From an uncultured Mycoplasmatota bacterium (GTDB taxonomy: Bacteria; Bacillota_I; Bacilli_A; RF39; UBA660), in the NCBI GenBank assembly GCA_900553835.1, contig USFF01000001.1, positions 1 to 64,000 on the forward strand: a DNA stretch of 64,000 nucleotides, written 5' to 3'. Below the pieces are notes generated by a model. It saw nothing but the letters and a program-made list of their open reading frames with translations, was not told the DNA's origin and ran no database searches. Below are positions 53,696-62,112 of the stretch, in pieces. Position 1 is the stretch's first letter, and every line of letters starts with the position of its first letter. The position numbers and the translations under genes are program-made.

Positions 53696-54016
53696 ATGAA
53701 AAAAAACTTACCAAATGTTTTTGCTAATAAAAAAATAGGTTTAGTAAAAAACAATGAAGAAATGTACTATTCAAAAGAAGAAAAGAAATTAGATACATCC
53801 TTAATAATAGATGATAACTTTAAAGAAATACTAATAAGAAAGAAAATAAATGACTTATTTAATAGTAAAGATTTCGTATATAAAGTAAATGCTTTAATAA
53901 CTACAAAAGAAGGAGATAAAAATGTAACTTTAATTGCTAAAGGAAAAGATTCGTTACTTACTTATAACAATGAAAAAATACTAATTAAAGATATAATTGA
54001 TATTAAAAAGGCTTAA
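53696..54016 (+). CDS. Small protein of unknown function, divergent from the polymerase
   Basis: 106 residues, lysine-rich, mixed alpha/beta, no known motif. Start at 53696 with GGGGGA upstream. A weak terminator (AAAGGCT/AGTCTTT, 54005-54028) follows. Confidence 0.6.
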   Translation: MKKNLPNVFANKKIGLVKNNEEMYYSKEEKKLDTSLIIDDNFKEILIRKKINDLFNSKDFVYKVNALITTKEGDKNVTLIAKGKDSLLTYNNEKILIKDIIDIKKA

Positions 54017-54085
54017 AGTCTTTTTTTATGTACATTTATTTATTCTCGTGATATAATTTATAAGTAAAAAAGGAAGTGAAGTATT

Positions 54086-55501
54086 ATGAATTTACCTAAT
54101 ATGAATGAAGCTAAAAAAAGAGATAAAAATAGAATAGTAAAAGAATTTACTTATGAAGAAATAAAATTAGATAAAAGTTTAATTAATAAAAAGTATTATG
54201 TTAGAACTTATGGATGTCAAATGAATGAGCATGATGGTGAGAGAATAAAAGGAGTACTTTCTAAAGAAGGAATGATAGAAACAGATAATATAGAGGAGGC
54301 ATCTTTAATAATTCTTAATACATGTGCGATTAGGGAAAATGCTCATGATAAAGTGTTTGGATTTTTAGGCTTAGTAAAAAAATTAAAAGAAAATCATGAT
54401 ATACTTCTTGGAATATGTGGATGTATGGCTCAGGAAGAGAGTGTGGTAAATGAAATAATGAATAAATACAAATATGTAGATTTTGTATTTGGAACACATA
54501 ATTTAAATAATATGATTAAAGTTATAAATGATAGAATAACAAATAATAAACAAAATATTGAAGTTTATAGTATTCTAGGGGATATATGTGAGAATATTCC
54601 AGAAAAAAGAGATAGTAAATATTCAGCATGGGTTGATATTCAACTAGGTTGTGATAAATTCTGTACTTACTGTATTGTTCCATATACAAGAGGAACACAA
54701 AGGAGTAGAAGAAAAGAAAATATTATTAAAGAGATAATAGACTTAAAAGAGAAGGGTTATTTAGAAGTTACTTTACTAGGACAAAACGTTAATGCTTATG
54801 GAAAAGATTTATATGAGGACTATAATCTTGCTAATTTATTATTAGATGTAAGTAAAACAGGAATACCTAGAATTAGATTTGTAACTAGTCATCCTTGGGA
54901 TTTTACTGATGAAATGATAGATGTAATAAGTAAATGCGATAATGTAATGCCTTATGTACATTTACCAATTCAAAGTGGAAGTGATAGAATACTTAAATTA
55001 ATGGGTAGAAGATATACCAAAGAAGAGTATGTTAGCTTATATAACAAAATTAGAGAAAAAGTAAAAGATGTTAGTATAACTACAGATATAATAGTAGGTT
55101 TTCCTGGTGAAACAGAGGAAGATTTTGAAGAAACTATTAACGTGGTAAACGAATGTAAATTTGACGGAGCATTTACATTTGCATTTAGCCCAAGAGAAGG
55201 AACACCAGCGAGTAAACTTAAAGATAATACTTCTTTAGAAGAAAAAAATGAAAGACTTCATAGATTAAATGAAGTGGTAAACAAATGGAGTAATTTAAGA
55301 AATCATGAGATGCTTGGTAAAACTGTAAAATGCTTAGTATTATCTTTAAGTGAAAAAGATAATACTAAATATATGGGATACACTGAAAATATGAAGTTAG
55401 TTAACATAACAAGTAACAAAAATATCACTGGAAAAATAGTAGATGTTAAAATAGATGAAGCAAAAAGTTTTAGCTTAAATGGAACTTATATAGAAAAATA
55501 A
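54086..55501 (+). CDS. miaB: tRNA-2-methylthio-N6-dimethylallyladenosine synthase MiaB
   Basis: 471 residues. UPF0004 domain with three Cys (TYGCQMNEHD, NTCAIREN, GICGCMAQEE), radical SAM CxxxCxxC in CDKFCTYCIVPYTRG, and a C-terminal TRAM domain. It adds the 2-methylthio group at A37 of tRNAs reading UNN codons. Two Fe4S4 clusters expected. Confidence 0.95.
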   Translation: MNLPNMNEAKKRDKNRIVKEFTYEEIKLDKSLINKKYYVRTYGCQMNEHDGERIKGVLSKEGMIETDNIEEASLIILNTCAIRENAHDKVFGFLGLVKKLKENHDILLGICGCMAQEESVVNEIMNKYKYVDFVFGTHNLNNMIKVINDRITNNKQNIEVYSILGDICENIPEKRDSKYSAWVDIQLGCDKFCTYCIVPYTRGTQRSRRKENIIKEIIDLKEKGYLEVTLLGQNVNAYGKDLYEDYNLANLLLDVSKTGIPRIRFVTSHPWDFTDEMIDVISKCDNVMPYVHLPIQSGSDRILKLMGRRYTKEEYVSLYNKIREKVKDVSITTDIIVGFPGETEEDFEETINVVNECKFDGAFTFAFSPREGTPASKLKDNTSLEEKNERLHRLNEVVNKWSNLRNHEMLGKTVKCLVLSLSEKDNTKYMGYTENMKLVNITSNKNITGKIVDVKIDEAKSFSLNGTYIEK

Positions 55502-55527
55502 ATGGAAACAAAATCGTTTCCATTTAT
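55498..55527. terminator. Bidirectional terminator between miaB and the gene at 55524
   Basis: 12-bp stem ATAAATGGAAAC with its complement, 6-base loop, A and T runs on each side. Confidence 0.75.
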
Positions 55528-57287
55528 TTTATCTTACCAGTAAGACTATCTATTTCTAAATTAGAAAGTTTATTATAATATTCAAGAATTTTATCCATTT
55601 CCTTGTCTACATTTTCTTTACTAAAACCTTCAGCTAATCTAGTATTTCTAACAATTTCCATTATAGTTTTCTTGTCTAATTTTTTACCTTTCAAATATTC
55701 AAGTTTTCTTTCATTACTAACACTACTATCAAATAATTCTTTAAAATTAAAAGTAAATAAATCTTTATCAGTAAAATCTTTATCACTTAATTCATTGTAA
55801 GTATCTAGATTATCCATATTAAGATTTAAATACTCATAATCCTTCTTAAAGAAATTTGGTACACTGTCGTGTGGAAAGACTTTTTTATAGTCCTCTGGAC
55901 TAATTAAAAAGTAAGTATATAAATCAAGTGCAGTATAATCTTTTCCTAACCTTTCATTTCCATTCTTTTTATAACTATCCCAAGTAGGATCTACCACATA
56001 AACTCCATGTATATTATATTTATCATCATCTACTTTTACTAATCCTCTACTATGATATCCTGAAAGAGTCTTGTCATCTTCCTTATAACAACTAACACTA
56101 AAATCTGTAAAACTAATTCCTTCAGTACCTTTTAATATTTCAGCAAGCATATTGGTATAACCAACACATACTATATTACCGGTTTTAATTATCTTATATG
56201 GTTCTCTAGATTCAAAAACATCCTCATTAGTTGCTTCTTTATATTCAAAAGTTTTCATAATGTCATAGCCAAAAGCTAACTTTTCTACTGGAGATAAATC
56301 GTAATCATTAAGTAAACTTCTGTACCACTTCATACTCATAACTAAACCTTTAAAATCATCATAAGAAGAAGTTTTAGTATTTCCTTCATAATTTACTTTA
56401 AGATTTACTAAAGTACTTAAACTATCAAGTAAAGAATAATCAAAATCAGTATAATCTTTAACAACAGGATTTCTCATAAAGTCAGTTAAGCAAAAACATA
56501 CATCATTTACATTATATCCTTTATTCTTAAAATAATTAAATAAATAAGCAGATATATTCATATCAGGATCAGTAACTTCTATAGATATGTCTTTACCACT
56601 TATATCTATAGAATATTCTCCAGTATTAGTTTTAACTTTAACTTTATTTATATTACTTTTAATATAAGGAAAAACTTTATCTAAATCTTCTATGTTAAAA
56701 TTATTAATAGATTTAACTTCTAAAGTATTCTCTTTAATATTAGAATTTTCCTTATTATTATTTATAACAATATCATCAAATAATATCTTATTATCGTTAC
56801 TAGTACTTACAAAAATAGAACCTTTGTAGTCTTCAATATTAAAGATATATCCACCAAAGTTAATCCTCTTAATACTAGTATTTTCACTTAAAAACTTTAA
56901 CTCTTCACTAGTTAAAAATCTATAACTATTAAAACTTATTTCTTCTAAACTTTTAAATTCTTTAAGAGCCTCTAAATTATTACTAACAAAATCTACTGGT
57001 ATAGTCATACTTTTAATACTTCTTGGTAAATTATTAATAATAAGATCATTTAACTCTTTAAAGACATATATAGTTTTAAGAGTGTTTTCATCATAACTAA
57101 TACTCAAATCTATTTTTTCATTTTCATCTAATACTCTTCCTAAATCATCCAAAGAAATTTCAACTTCTATAAGAATAAACTTATCATTTAGATTTCTTAA
57201 AAAAGTGATAATGTTTTCATAAGTATCTTTATTAGTACTTTCAAATTTTTCACCAAGCACATTTTCTATAATTTCATCTATATTCAT
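55524..57287 (-). CDS. Large protein with C-terminal transglutaminase-like domain
   Basis: 587 residues. The middle (about 120-160) has leucine-rich-like strands (FKSLEEISFNSYRFLTSEEL). The second half carries a transglutaminase-like triad: Cys in NIVCVGYTNMLAEIL, His in GYHSRGLVKV and Asp in VVDPTWDSY. No signal peptide or membrane helix. Start at 57287 (GGTGAG upstream). It stands divergent from cotE, so a role in protein cross-linking of the coat is conceivable but not shown. Confidence 0.6.
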   Translation of the reverse strand: MNIDEIIENVLGEKFESTNKDTYENIITFLRNLNDKFILIEVEISLDDLGRVLDENEKIDLSISYDENTLKTIYVFKELNDLIINNLPRSIKSMTIPVDFVSNNLEALKEFKSLEEISFNSYRFLTSEELKFLSENTSIKRINFGGYIFNIEDYKGSIFVSTSNDNKILFDDIVINNNKENSNIKENTLEVKSINNFNIEDLDKVFPYIKSNINKVKVKTNTGEYSIDISGKDISIEVTDPDMNISAYLFNYFKNKGYNVNDVCFCLTDFMRNPVVKDYTDFDYSLLDSLSTLVNLKVNYEGNTKTSSYDDFKGLVMSMKWYRSLLNDYDLSPVEKLAFGYDIMKTFEYKEATNEDVFESREPYKIIKTGNIVCVGYTNMLAEILKGTEGISFTDFSVSCYKEDDKTLSGYHSRGLVKVDDDKYNIHGVYVVDPTWDSYKKNGNERLGKDYTALDLYTYFLISPEDYKKVFPHDSVPNFFKKDYEYLNLNMDNLDTYNELSDKDFTDKDLFTFNFKELFDSSVSNERKLEYLKGKKLDKKTIMEIVRNTRLAEGFSKENVDKEMDKILEYYNKLSNLEIDSLTGKIK

Positions 57288-57385
57288 AAGTCTCACCATT
57301 TTAATTTTATCATATTTAAAAGATAATTTAAATAGAAGTGTAAACAAAGTGGGTATTTGTCATATATTATTAATGGGTGAAGTAA

Positions 57386-57916
57386 ATGTTTAAAGAGATT
57401 GTTACTAAAGCTGTCATAGGTAAAGGAAAGAAAACTTTTAGAAATAAATATGAACTTTTTACTACAGATAAAATAGATACAGTTTTAGGTTGCTGGGTAA
57501 TAAACCACACTATGAAAGGTGAAAATGATAATGGTAAAGTAAAAATAACTGGTTCATTTGATGTTAACATTTGGTATAGTTATGATAATAATACTAAAAC
57601 AAGTGTAGATGCTAGAAAAATTAATTATACGGAAACTGTATCTATCCATTTAAATGGAGAAAATACTTTAACAAATGATAGTGAAATAATAATAACTAGT
57701 TTAAAAAATCCAGTTGTAGTAGATGTTAGTTCTAGTAATAATAAGATAAACTATGAAATAGAAAAATGTTTAGGTATAGAAATAATAGGCGATACTAAAG
57801 TAAGAGTTCAAATAATGGATAATAACTATGAAGATTTTGATATTATTGATGAAGCAGTTAGTACAGAAGAAATAAATAATATAGTGGATAATCAAATAAA
57901 TGAAAATTATTTATAG
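57386..57916 (+). CDS. cotE: CotE-family outer spore coat morphogenetic protein
   Basis: 176 residues. Matches CotE in order: EIVTKAVIGKGKKTF, LGCWVINHTMKG, GSFDVNIWYSYDNNTKT, VSIHLN and a C-terminal acidic tail. CotE organises the outer coat in Bacillus spores. A CATATATTA element about 30 bases upstream resembles sporulation -10 boxes. Its presence implies sporulation or a derived coat-like structure. Confidence 0.85.
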   Translation: MFKEIVTKAVIGKGKKTFRNKYELFTTDKIDTVLGCWVINHTMKGENDNGKVKITGSFDVNIWYSYDNNTKTSVDARKINYTETVSIHLNGENTLTNDSEIIITSLKNPVVVDVSSSNNKINYEIEKCLGIEIIGDTKVRVQIMDNNYEDFDIIDEAVSTEEINNIVDNQINENYL

Positions 57917-57932
57917 TGTAAACCAAAAAAGG

Positions 57933-57961
57933 TTGACAGGCGTGTGATTTAGTGGTAATAT
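57933..57961 (+). promoter_or_regulatory. Promoter of rpsP-khpA
   Basis: Perfect TTGACA at 57933, 17-base spacer, extended -10 TGGTAATAT (TAATAT at 57956). Confidence 0.75.
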
Positions 57962-57988
57962 TATATACAGAAAGCGAGGTAACACTTT

Positions 57989-58255
57989 ATGGTAAAATTA
58001 AGACTTAAAAGAATGGGTTCTAAAAAGAAACCTTATTACAGAATAGTAGCGGCAGACAGTCATGACAGAAGAGATGGAAGTTTTATTGAACTAGTTGGTA
58101 CTTATAGTCCACTTGAAGACAGTAAAATAACTGTTAATGAAGAAGTTGCTCTTAAATGGTTAGGGAATGGGGCTATGCCTACAGACACTGTTAAAAATCT
58201 ATTAAGTAAGGCTGGAATTATGAAAAAATTTCATGATTCTAAGAATAATAAGTAA
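57989..58255 (+). CDS. rpsP: 30S ribosomal protein S16
   Basis: 88 residues; the S16 signature VKLRLKRMGSKKKPYYRIV opens the protein, followed by RRDGSFIELVGTYSP. Stop and the next start overlap as TAATG, coupling it to khpA as in other Bacilli (rpsP-khpA-rimM-trmD, though rimM and trmD are not here). Confidence 0.97.
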   Translation: MVKLRLKRMGSKKKPYYRIVAADSHDRRDGSFIELVGTYSPLEDSKITVNEEVALKWLGNGAMPTDTVKNLLSKAGIMKKFHDSKNNK

Positions 58256-58497
58256 TGTCAGTAGAAGAATTTGCTGAATACCTAGTTATGAATATCGCAA
58301 AAGACTCTGATCTCGTAAAAGTAAAGAAGTTCGACAGTGAAGAAGGAAGTTTTCTTGAAATACTTGTCAGTGAAAGCGATATGCCACGTGTAATAGGTAA
58401 GCAAGGAGTAGTGGCTAATTCTCTTAAAACTATTATTCAAGCTAAAGCATATAGTGATGGTATTAAAAATCTAAGAGTAAATATTGATTCATTTTAA
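58255..58497 (+). CDS. khpA: KH-domain RNA-binding protein KhpA (YlqC)
   Basis: 80 residues, a single KH domain with the GxxG loop in RVIGKQGVVANSLKTII. KhpA with KhpB/EloR binds RNA and affects cell elongation. Confidence 0.93.
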   Translation: MSVEEFAEYLVMNIAKDSDLVKVKKFDSEEGSFLEILVSESDMPRVIGKQGVVANSLKTIIQAKAYSDGIKNLRVNIDSF

Positions 58498-58516
58498 TTG
58501 AAATGAATCTTTTTTT
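58486..58516 (+). terminator. Terminator after khpA
   Basis: 9-bp stem GATTCATTT with AAATGAATC, the khpA stop in the loop, then seven T. rimM and trmD do not follow, so the usual operon is cut here. Confidence 0.75.
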
Positions 58517-58543
58517 GTGATAGAATTATCTTAGGTGAAGAAA

Positions 58544-59032
58544 GTGAAAAAAGTACCAATGAAAAACTATATAATTTTAGGAATAATGTTTATATTTGTA
58601 CTAGCTTTAACACTTTATTTAAAAGAGTGGAGTGAAGTATATAAAGAAAATAAACTATCAAATAGTCCCCTTAGTGGTAAAGTAGAAGAAGTTAAATTAG
58701 AAGAACTTTCTACAGTAGTAGGAGAGATGAATGAAGTAATAGTTTATATAGGGCATACTAATGATAGGGAAGTTTATAATGTAGAAAAGAGACTTTTTAA
58801 ATATTTAAAGGATAAAGATATACTAGATAAATTTATATATGTAGATGTTACAAATAATGAAGATTATCAAGAAGTTCTTAAAGAAGTATTTCCAAAAATA
58901 AAAGATGAAATAAAAACTTCACCAATGTTAATTTATAATAAAAATGATAATGTAACAGAAGTAATAAATAATGATAATGGTATAATTTATACATATAATT
59001 TAGAAGAGTTTTATAATAAATATATTAAATAA
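58544..59032 (+). CDS. Membrane-anchored thioredoxin-like-fold protein
   Basis: 162 residues: one N-terminal membrane helix, then a domain with thioredoxin-like order (NEVIVYIGHTNDREV, DKFIYVDVTNN, SPMLIYNKND) but no CxxC. GTG start at 58544 with AGGTG upstream (an earlier in-frame GTG is at 58535). Probably a structural or sensor protein; unknown. Confidence 0.6.
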   Translation: MKKVPMKNYIILGIMFIFVLALTLYLKEWSEVYKENKLSNSPLSGKVEEVKLEELSTVVGEMNEVIVYIGHTNDREVYNVEKRLFKYLKDKDILDKFIYVDVTNNEDYQEVLKEVFPKIKDEIKTSPMLIYNKNDNVTEVINNDNGIIYTYNLEEFYNKYIK

Positions 59033-59058
59033 AAGAAGCACCAATTGGTGCTTCTTTT
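59031..59058. terminator. Bidirectional terminator, perfect palindrome
   Basis: 12-bp stem AAAAGAAGCACC with its complement around AATT, shared by the convergent genes. Confidence 0.8.
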
Positions 59059-60247
59059 ATATACGATTAAATTCGTTTTTATTATTTAAGATTACTAATG
59101 TAATTAATGCAACTGCCATTAAGCATGCACCTGGAATAATATAATCAGCAATTCCAGTATTAGGGTTATCAATTGAAGATCCTTTTTCAAGTAACATTAT
59201 AGTTGGGCTACAAACTTCATCATCAATTTTATCATCGGCAGGATATGTACCAATAACTTGTGTTCCATTTTGGGTTACAACTATTTGTCTATTAGTTCTT
59301 AAATTTAATTTATTAATTAAACTTTCATCAACATTATCTTTAACTTCTAACATATAAGATAATGTTACAACTTTATTACCACTAATATTTCCAACTCCCC
59401 AAACAACTTCATTATCATTTAGTGATGCACTTCCTACAGTAGAAGTAATATCTTTAATAGTAAAATTATCTAAAATATAATTATCAAAACTAATCTTAAC
59501 AGCTACAGCTGGTAATTCACTTGGTAAAGTAGTTACAATATTACCAGAAAAACTAATGTTAGATATTTCACTACTATTTACTATGCTAGTAAAATCAGTA
59601 TCAGTAGTAGTATCAGATGAAATCTTATATGCAAGAACTGTTATACCAGTTGCTTTAGCCTGAGCAATTGAAGTTTTAAATTCTTCTAATTTAGCACTAT
59701 CGGCATCTGTAACAAAAGCAACAATAACTTTATTAACAGTAGCATTATTAAACTTACTAGTCGCATAATCAAAAGCATCTTTAACTTCTATACTTTCGCT
59801 TCCCACTGAAATATTTCTAATACTTTCAAGTTGAGTAGTGATATTTTTATTATCTGCTTCAATAAAAGTTCTTTCATTATTACTTGTAATAACAACACCT
59901 TGACTTAAATTACTCATATCACTTTCAAGTCTTCCGGCTTCAGTTTTAATTAAATCAATAACTGAACCTTTAATATCAGTCATACCAGTACCATTATCAA
60001 TAACATAGTAAACTTCAGTACTCTTAGAATTATCAATAATAATATCGATAGCAACCTTTCCATTTTTTAAGTCAGACTTTTCTAAATTAATAGTATTTAG
60101 AATATTAGCTCCGTCTGGACTTAACTGTTTTCTAGCATCATTTTGAGATACTACTTTAACAGAGTTTTTAGTAGCCGCTAGTAGTGGAGTAACGTTTAAC
60201 ATACAAACTGCTACTATCAAAAATAACCCAAATAATCTTTTTTTCAT
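59057..60247 (-). CDS. Secreted von Willebrand A-type protein with NPNTG sorting signal
   Basis: 396 residues. Signal peptide at 1-25 (AATKNS cleavage area), a vWA-like domain (YYVIDNGTGM with a degenerate MIDAS, KVIVAFVTDADS), a beta domain, then the sorting motif NPNTG, a membrane helix and a short tail. NPNTG suits class B sortases better than LPXTG enzymes. A class B sortase gene starts 117 bases away on the opposite strand and is the likely partner. Confidence 0.8.
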   Translation of the reverse strand: MKKRLFGLFLIVAVCMLNVTPLLAATKNSVKVVSQNDARKQLSPDGANILNTINLEKSDLKNGKVAIDIIIDNSKSTEVYYVIDNGTGMTDIKGSVIDLIKTEAGRLESDMSNLSQGVVITSNNERTFIEADNKNITTQLESIRNISVGSESIEVKDAFDYATSKFNNATVNKVIVAFVTDADSAKLEEFKTSIAQAKATGITVLAYKISSDTTTDTDFTSIVNSSEISNISFSGNIVTTLPSELPAVAVKISFDNYILDNFTIKDITSTVGSASLNDNEVVWGVGNISGNKVVTLSYMLEVKDNVDESLINKLNLRTNRQIVVTQNGTQVIGTYPADDKIDDEVCSPTIMLLEKGSSIDNPNTGIADYIIPGACLMAVALITLVILNNKNEFNRI

Positions 60248-60363
60248 TTTCTTCCTCCTTTATTATATTTACATTATATCATTATTTTAAAAAAAAACAA
60301 ATAAAAAGTAACTTTATTATACACAAAAAATATGATAATATAATAATAGGAGAAGTAAAGAAA

Positions 60364-61893
60364 ATGAAATACATAGAAATTATACAAAATGAAAGTGCTT
60401 TTGTAATTAAAACTACTAATATAGTAAATAGTAGTAGTTTTAACTTTAATATAAAAAAAATAAAAAAGGACAATAAAGAAGTAATCTCTTTATTGTCAAA
60501 AAATAATATAAATACTTTAATATTTAAAGATTTTGATTCATTTTTGATATTATCAAATATAATAGATTATCCAAATATAGTATTTGATATTAATAAAAGT
60601 TTACCTAAAAAAGTATTAGATACATTACTTAAACATAAAGAAATAAAATATATAGAATGCTTCTTTATACCAAGTGACTATGTACATTTATTTTCAAATA
60701 ATAATGTATCAATAAAGTTTACGAATAATATGCATTTTAATATTAATTTTGTATTATCAAATAAATTAAAAAATTTAAAAAGTATATATTATAAAAAGGT
60801 TATTACATTTTATAATGAAGAAGAAGTGAAACAAAATTTACTTCCATTTATAACAGCTAATAGTAATTTAAAACTAATAAAACTATATACTTATTCAAAT
60901 GAAATAATTACTTATATAATAGATTTATTAGAGGAGAATAATTTTGATAATGTTAGTATATATCTATATCAAACAGATAGTAATATTAATGATATAAAAG
61001 ATAATATAGATTATTTAAAAAAGAAAAATAAAGAATATAGTAACAAAGAAAGAGAAATAAAAATAATATATAAAGAAGAATATTTTAAAAGTAAAATATT
61101 TAAAGAGTTAACTATAAATGGTTTAAAACTATCAATGATATTTATAATTTATGCTTCTATAATATTTATGTTTTCTAGTAAATATCATGAATATATAAAT
61201 TATTTAAATGTAAGGAAACTAGAAAATGAACTTAATGAAGCAAGAAATGATGAACAAATAGATGAAATTGATGATACTTCATATACGGAAGTAATAATAA
61301 AACCAAACAATGAAAAAGAATATGTTAATAGATATGAAACTATAGTAAACATTAATAAAACTTATGAGATTAATTCTGATGTAGTTGCATGGTTAAAAGT
61401 GAATAATACTAAAATAAATTACCCAGTAGTAAAGACAACAAATAACAGTTACTACCTAAATCATGATATATATAAAGAAAAAACACCTAGTGGATGGGTA
61501 TTCATGGATTATAGAAACAATAGTAAAGAATTAGATAAAAATACAATTATATATGCACATGCTTTAAAAACGGGTTATATGTTTGGAGAACTTCATAAAT
61601 TTATGAATAGTAACTTTAGAAGTAATAAAGAAAATTTAGTTATTAGTTTTGATTTGGTGGATAAATCTATGAACTGGAAAGTATTTTCATCTTATAAAGT
61701 AAGTGATGAGGTAGATTATTTAAGAACGAGTTTTTCAAATGATGAAAGTTTTATGTCATATGTAAATGATGTAAAGAAGAGAAGTAGTTATAACTATAAT
61801 GTAGAGGTAAATCAGAATAGCAAAATAATCACCTTATCAACTTGTAGTGGGAAAAACAGAAGATTAGTTGTGCATGCTGTTTTAGTGGAGTAA
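60364..61893 (+). CDS. Class B sortase with large N-terminal extension
   Basis: 509 residues, about twice the usual sortase length. Residues 1-255 are an Ile/Asn/Lys-rich cytoplasmic domain of unknown fold. A membrane helix lies near 262-280, then the sortase B domain: VVAWLKVNNTKINYPVVKT, catalytic His in IIYAHALKTG (about 396), Cys in TLSTCSG (about 492) and Arg just after (KNRRLVVHA). It attaches proteins with NPxTG-type signals, probably the divergent vWA protein. Confidence 0.88.
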   Translation: MKYIEIIQNESAFVIKTTNIVNSSSFNFNIKKIKKDNKEVISLLSKNNINTLIFKDFDSFLILSNIIDYPNIVFDINKSLPKKVLDTLLKHKEIKYIECFFIPSDYVHLFSNNNVSIKFTNNMHFNINFVLSNKLKNLKSIYYKKVITFYNEEEVKQNLLPFITANSNLKLIKLYTYSNEIITYIIDLLEENNFDNVSIYLYQTDSNINDIKDNIDYLKKKNKEYSNKEREIKIIYKEEYFKSKIFKELTINGLKLSMIFIIYASIIFMFSSKYHEYINYLNVRKLENELNEARNDEQIDEIDDTSYTEVIIKPNNEKEYVNRYETIVNINKTYEINSDVVAWLKVNNTKINYPVVKTTNNSYYLNHDIYKEKTPSGWVFMDYRNNSKELDKNTIIYAHALKTGYMFGELHKFMNSNFRSNKENLVISFDLVDKSMNWKVFSSYKVSDEVDYLRTSFSNDESFMSYVNDVKKRSSYNYNVEVNQNSKIITLSTCSGKNRRLVVHAVLVE

Positions 61894-61896
61894 ATT

Positions 61897-62057
61897 ATGA
61901 TTGATTGAAATTTAACAGTTGTATAGAGGAATATATTGGTTCAAAAATATATAAAAGTATTAAAATAGATGTTCAAGATGTGATTTTAGGAATTTATAAT
62001 AAAAGAGTAGTAGTACTATGTAAAGATTTTTTAAATGATTGTGAAACAATAAAATAA
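61897..62057 (+). pseudogene. Small protein after the sortase, frameshifted near its start
   Basis: ATG at 61897 with TGGAG upstream reads four codons to a stop (TGA 61906). One base back, the frame continues from 61905 for 50 codons (KFNSCIEEYIGSKIYKSIK and on to LNDCETIK) and stops at 62057. One extra T in GATTG would restore a 53-residue protein. Function unknown. Confidence 0.5.
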
Positions 62058-62081
62058 CTTTACTTTAATAAGTTAAAGGTA

Positions 62082-62109
62082 AAAAGAGTTCAAAATTTCG
62101 AACTCTTTT
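62082..62109 (-). terminator. Terminator of the HerA-like gene
   Basis: 10-bp stem AAAAGAGTTC with GAACTCTTTT around 8 bases; minus-strand T-run follows. May also serve the plus-strand genes. Confidence 0.75.
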
Positions 62110-62112
62110 ATC

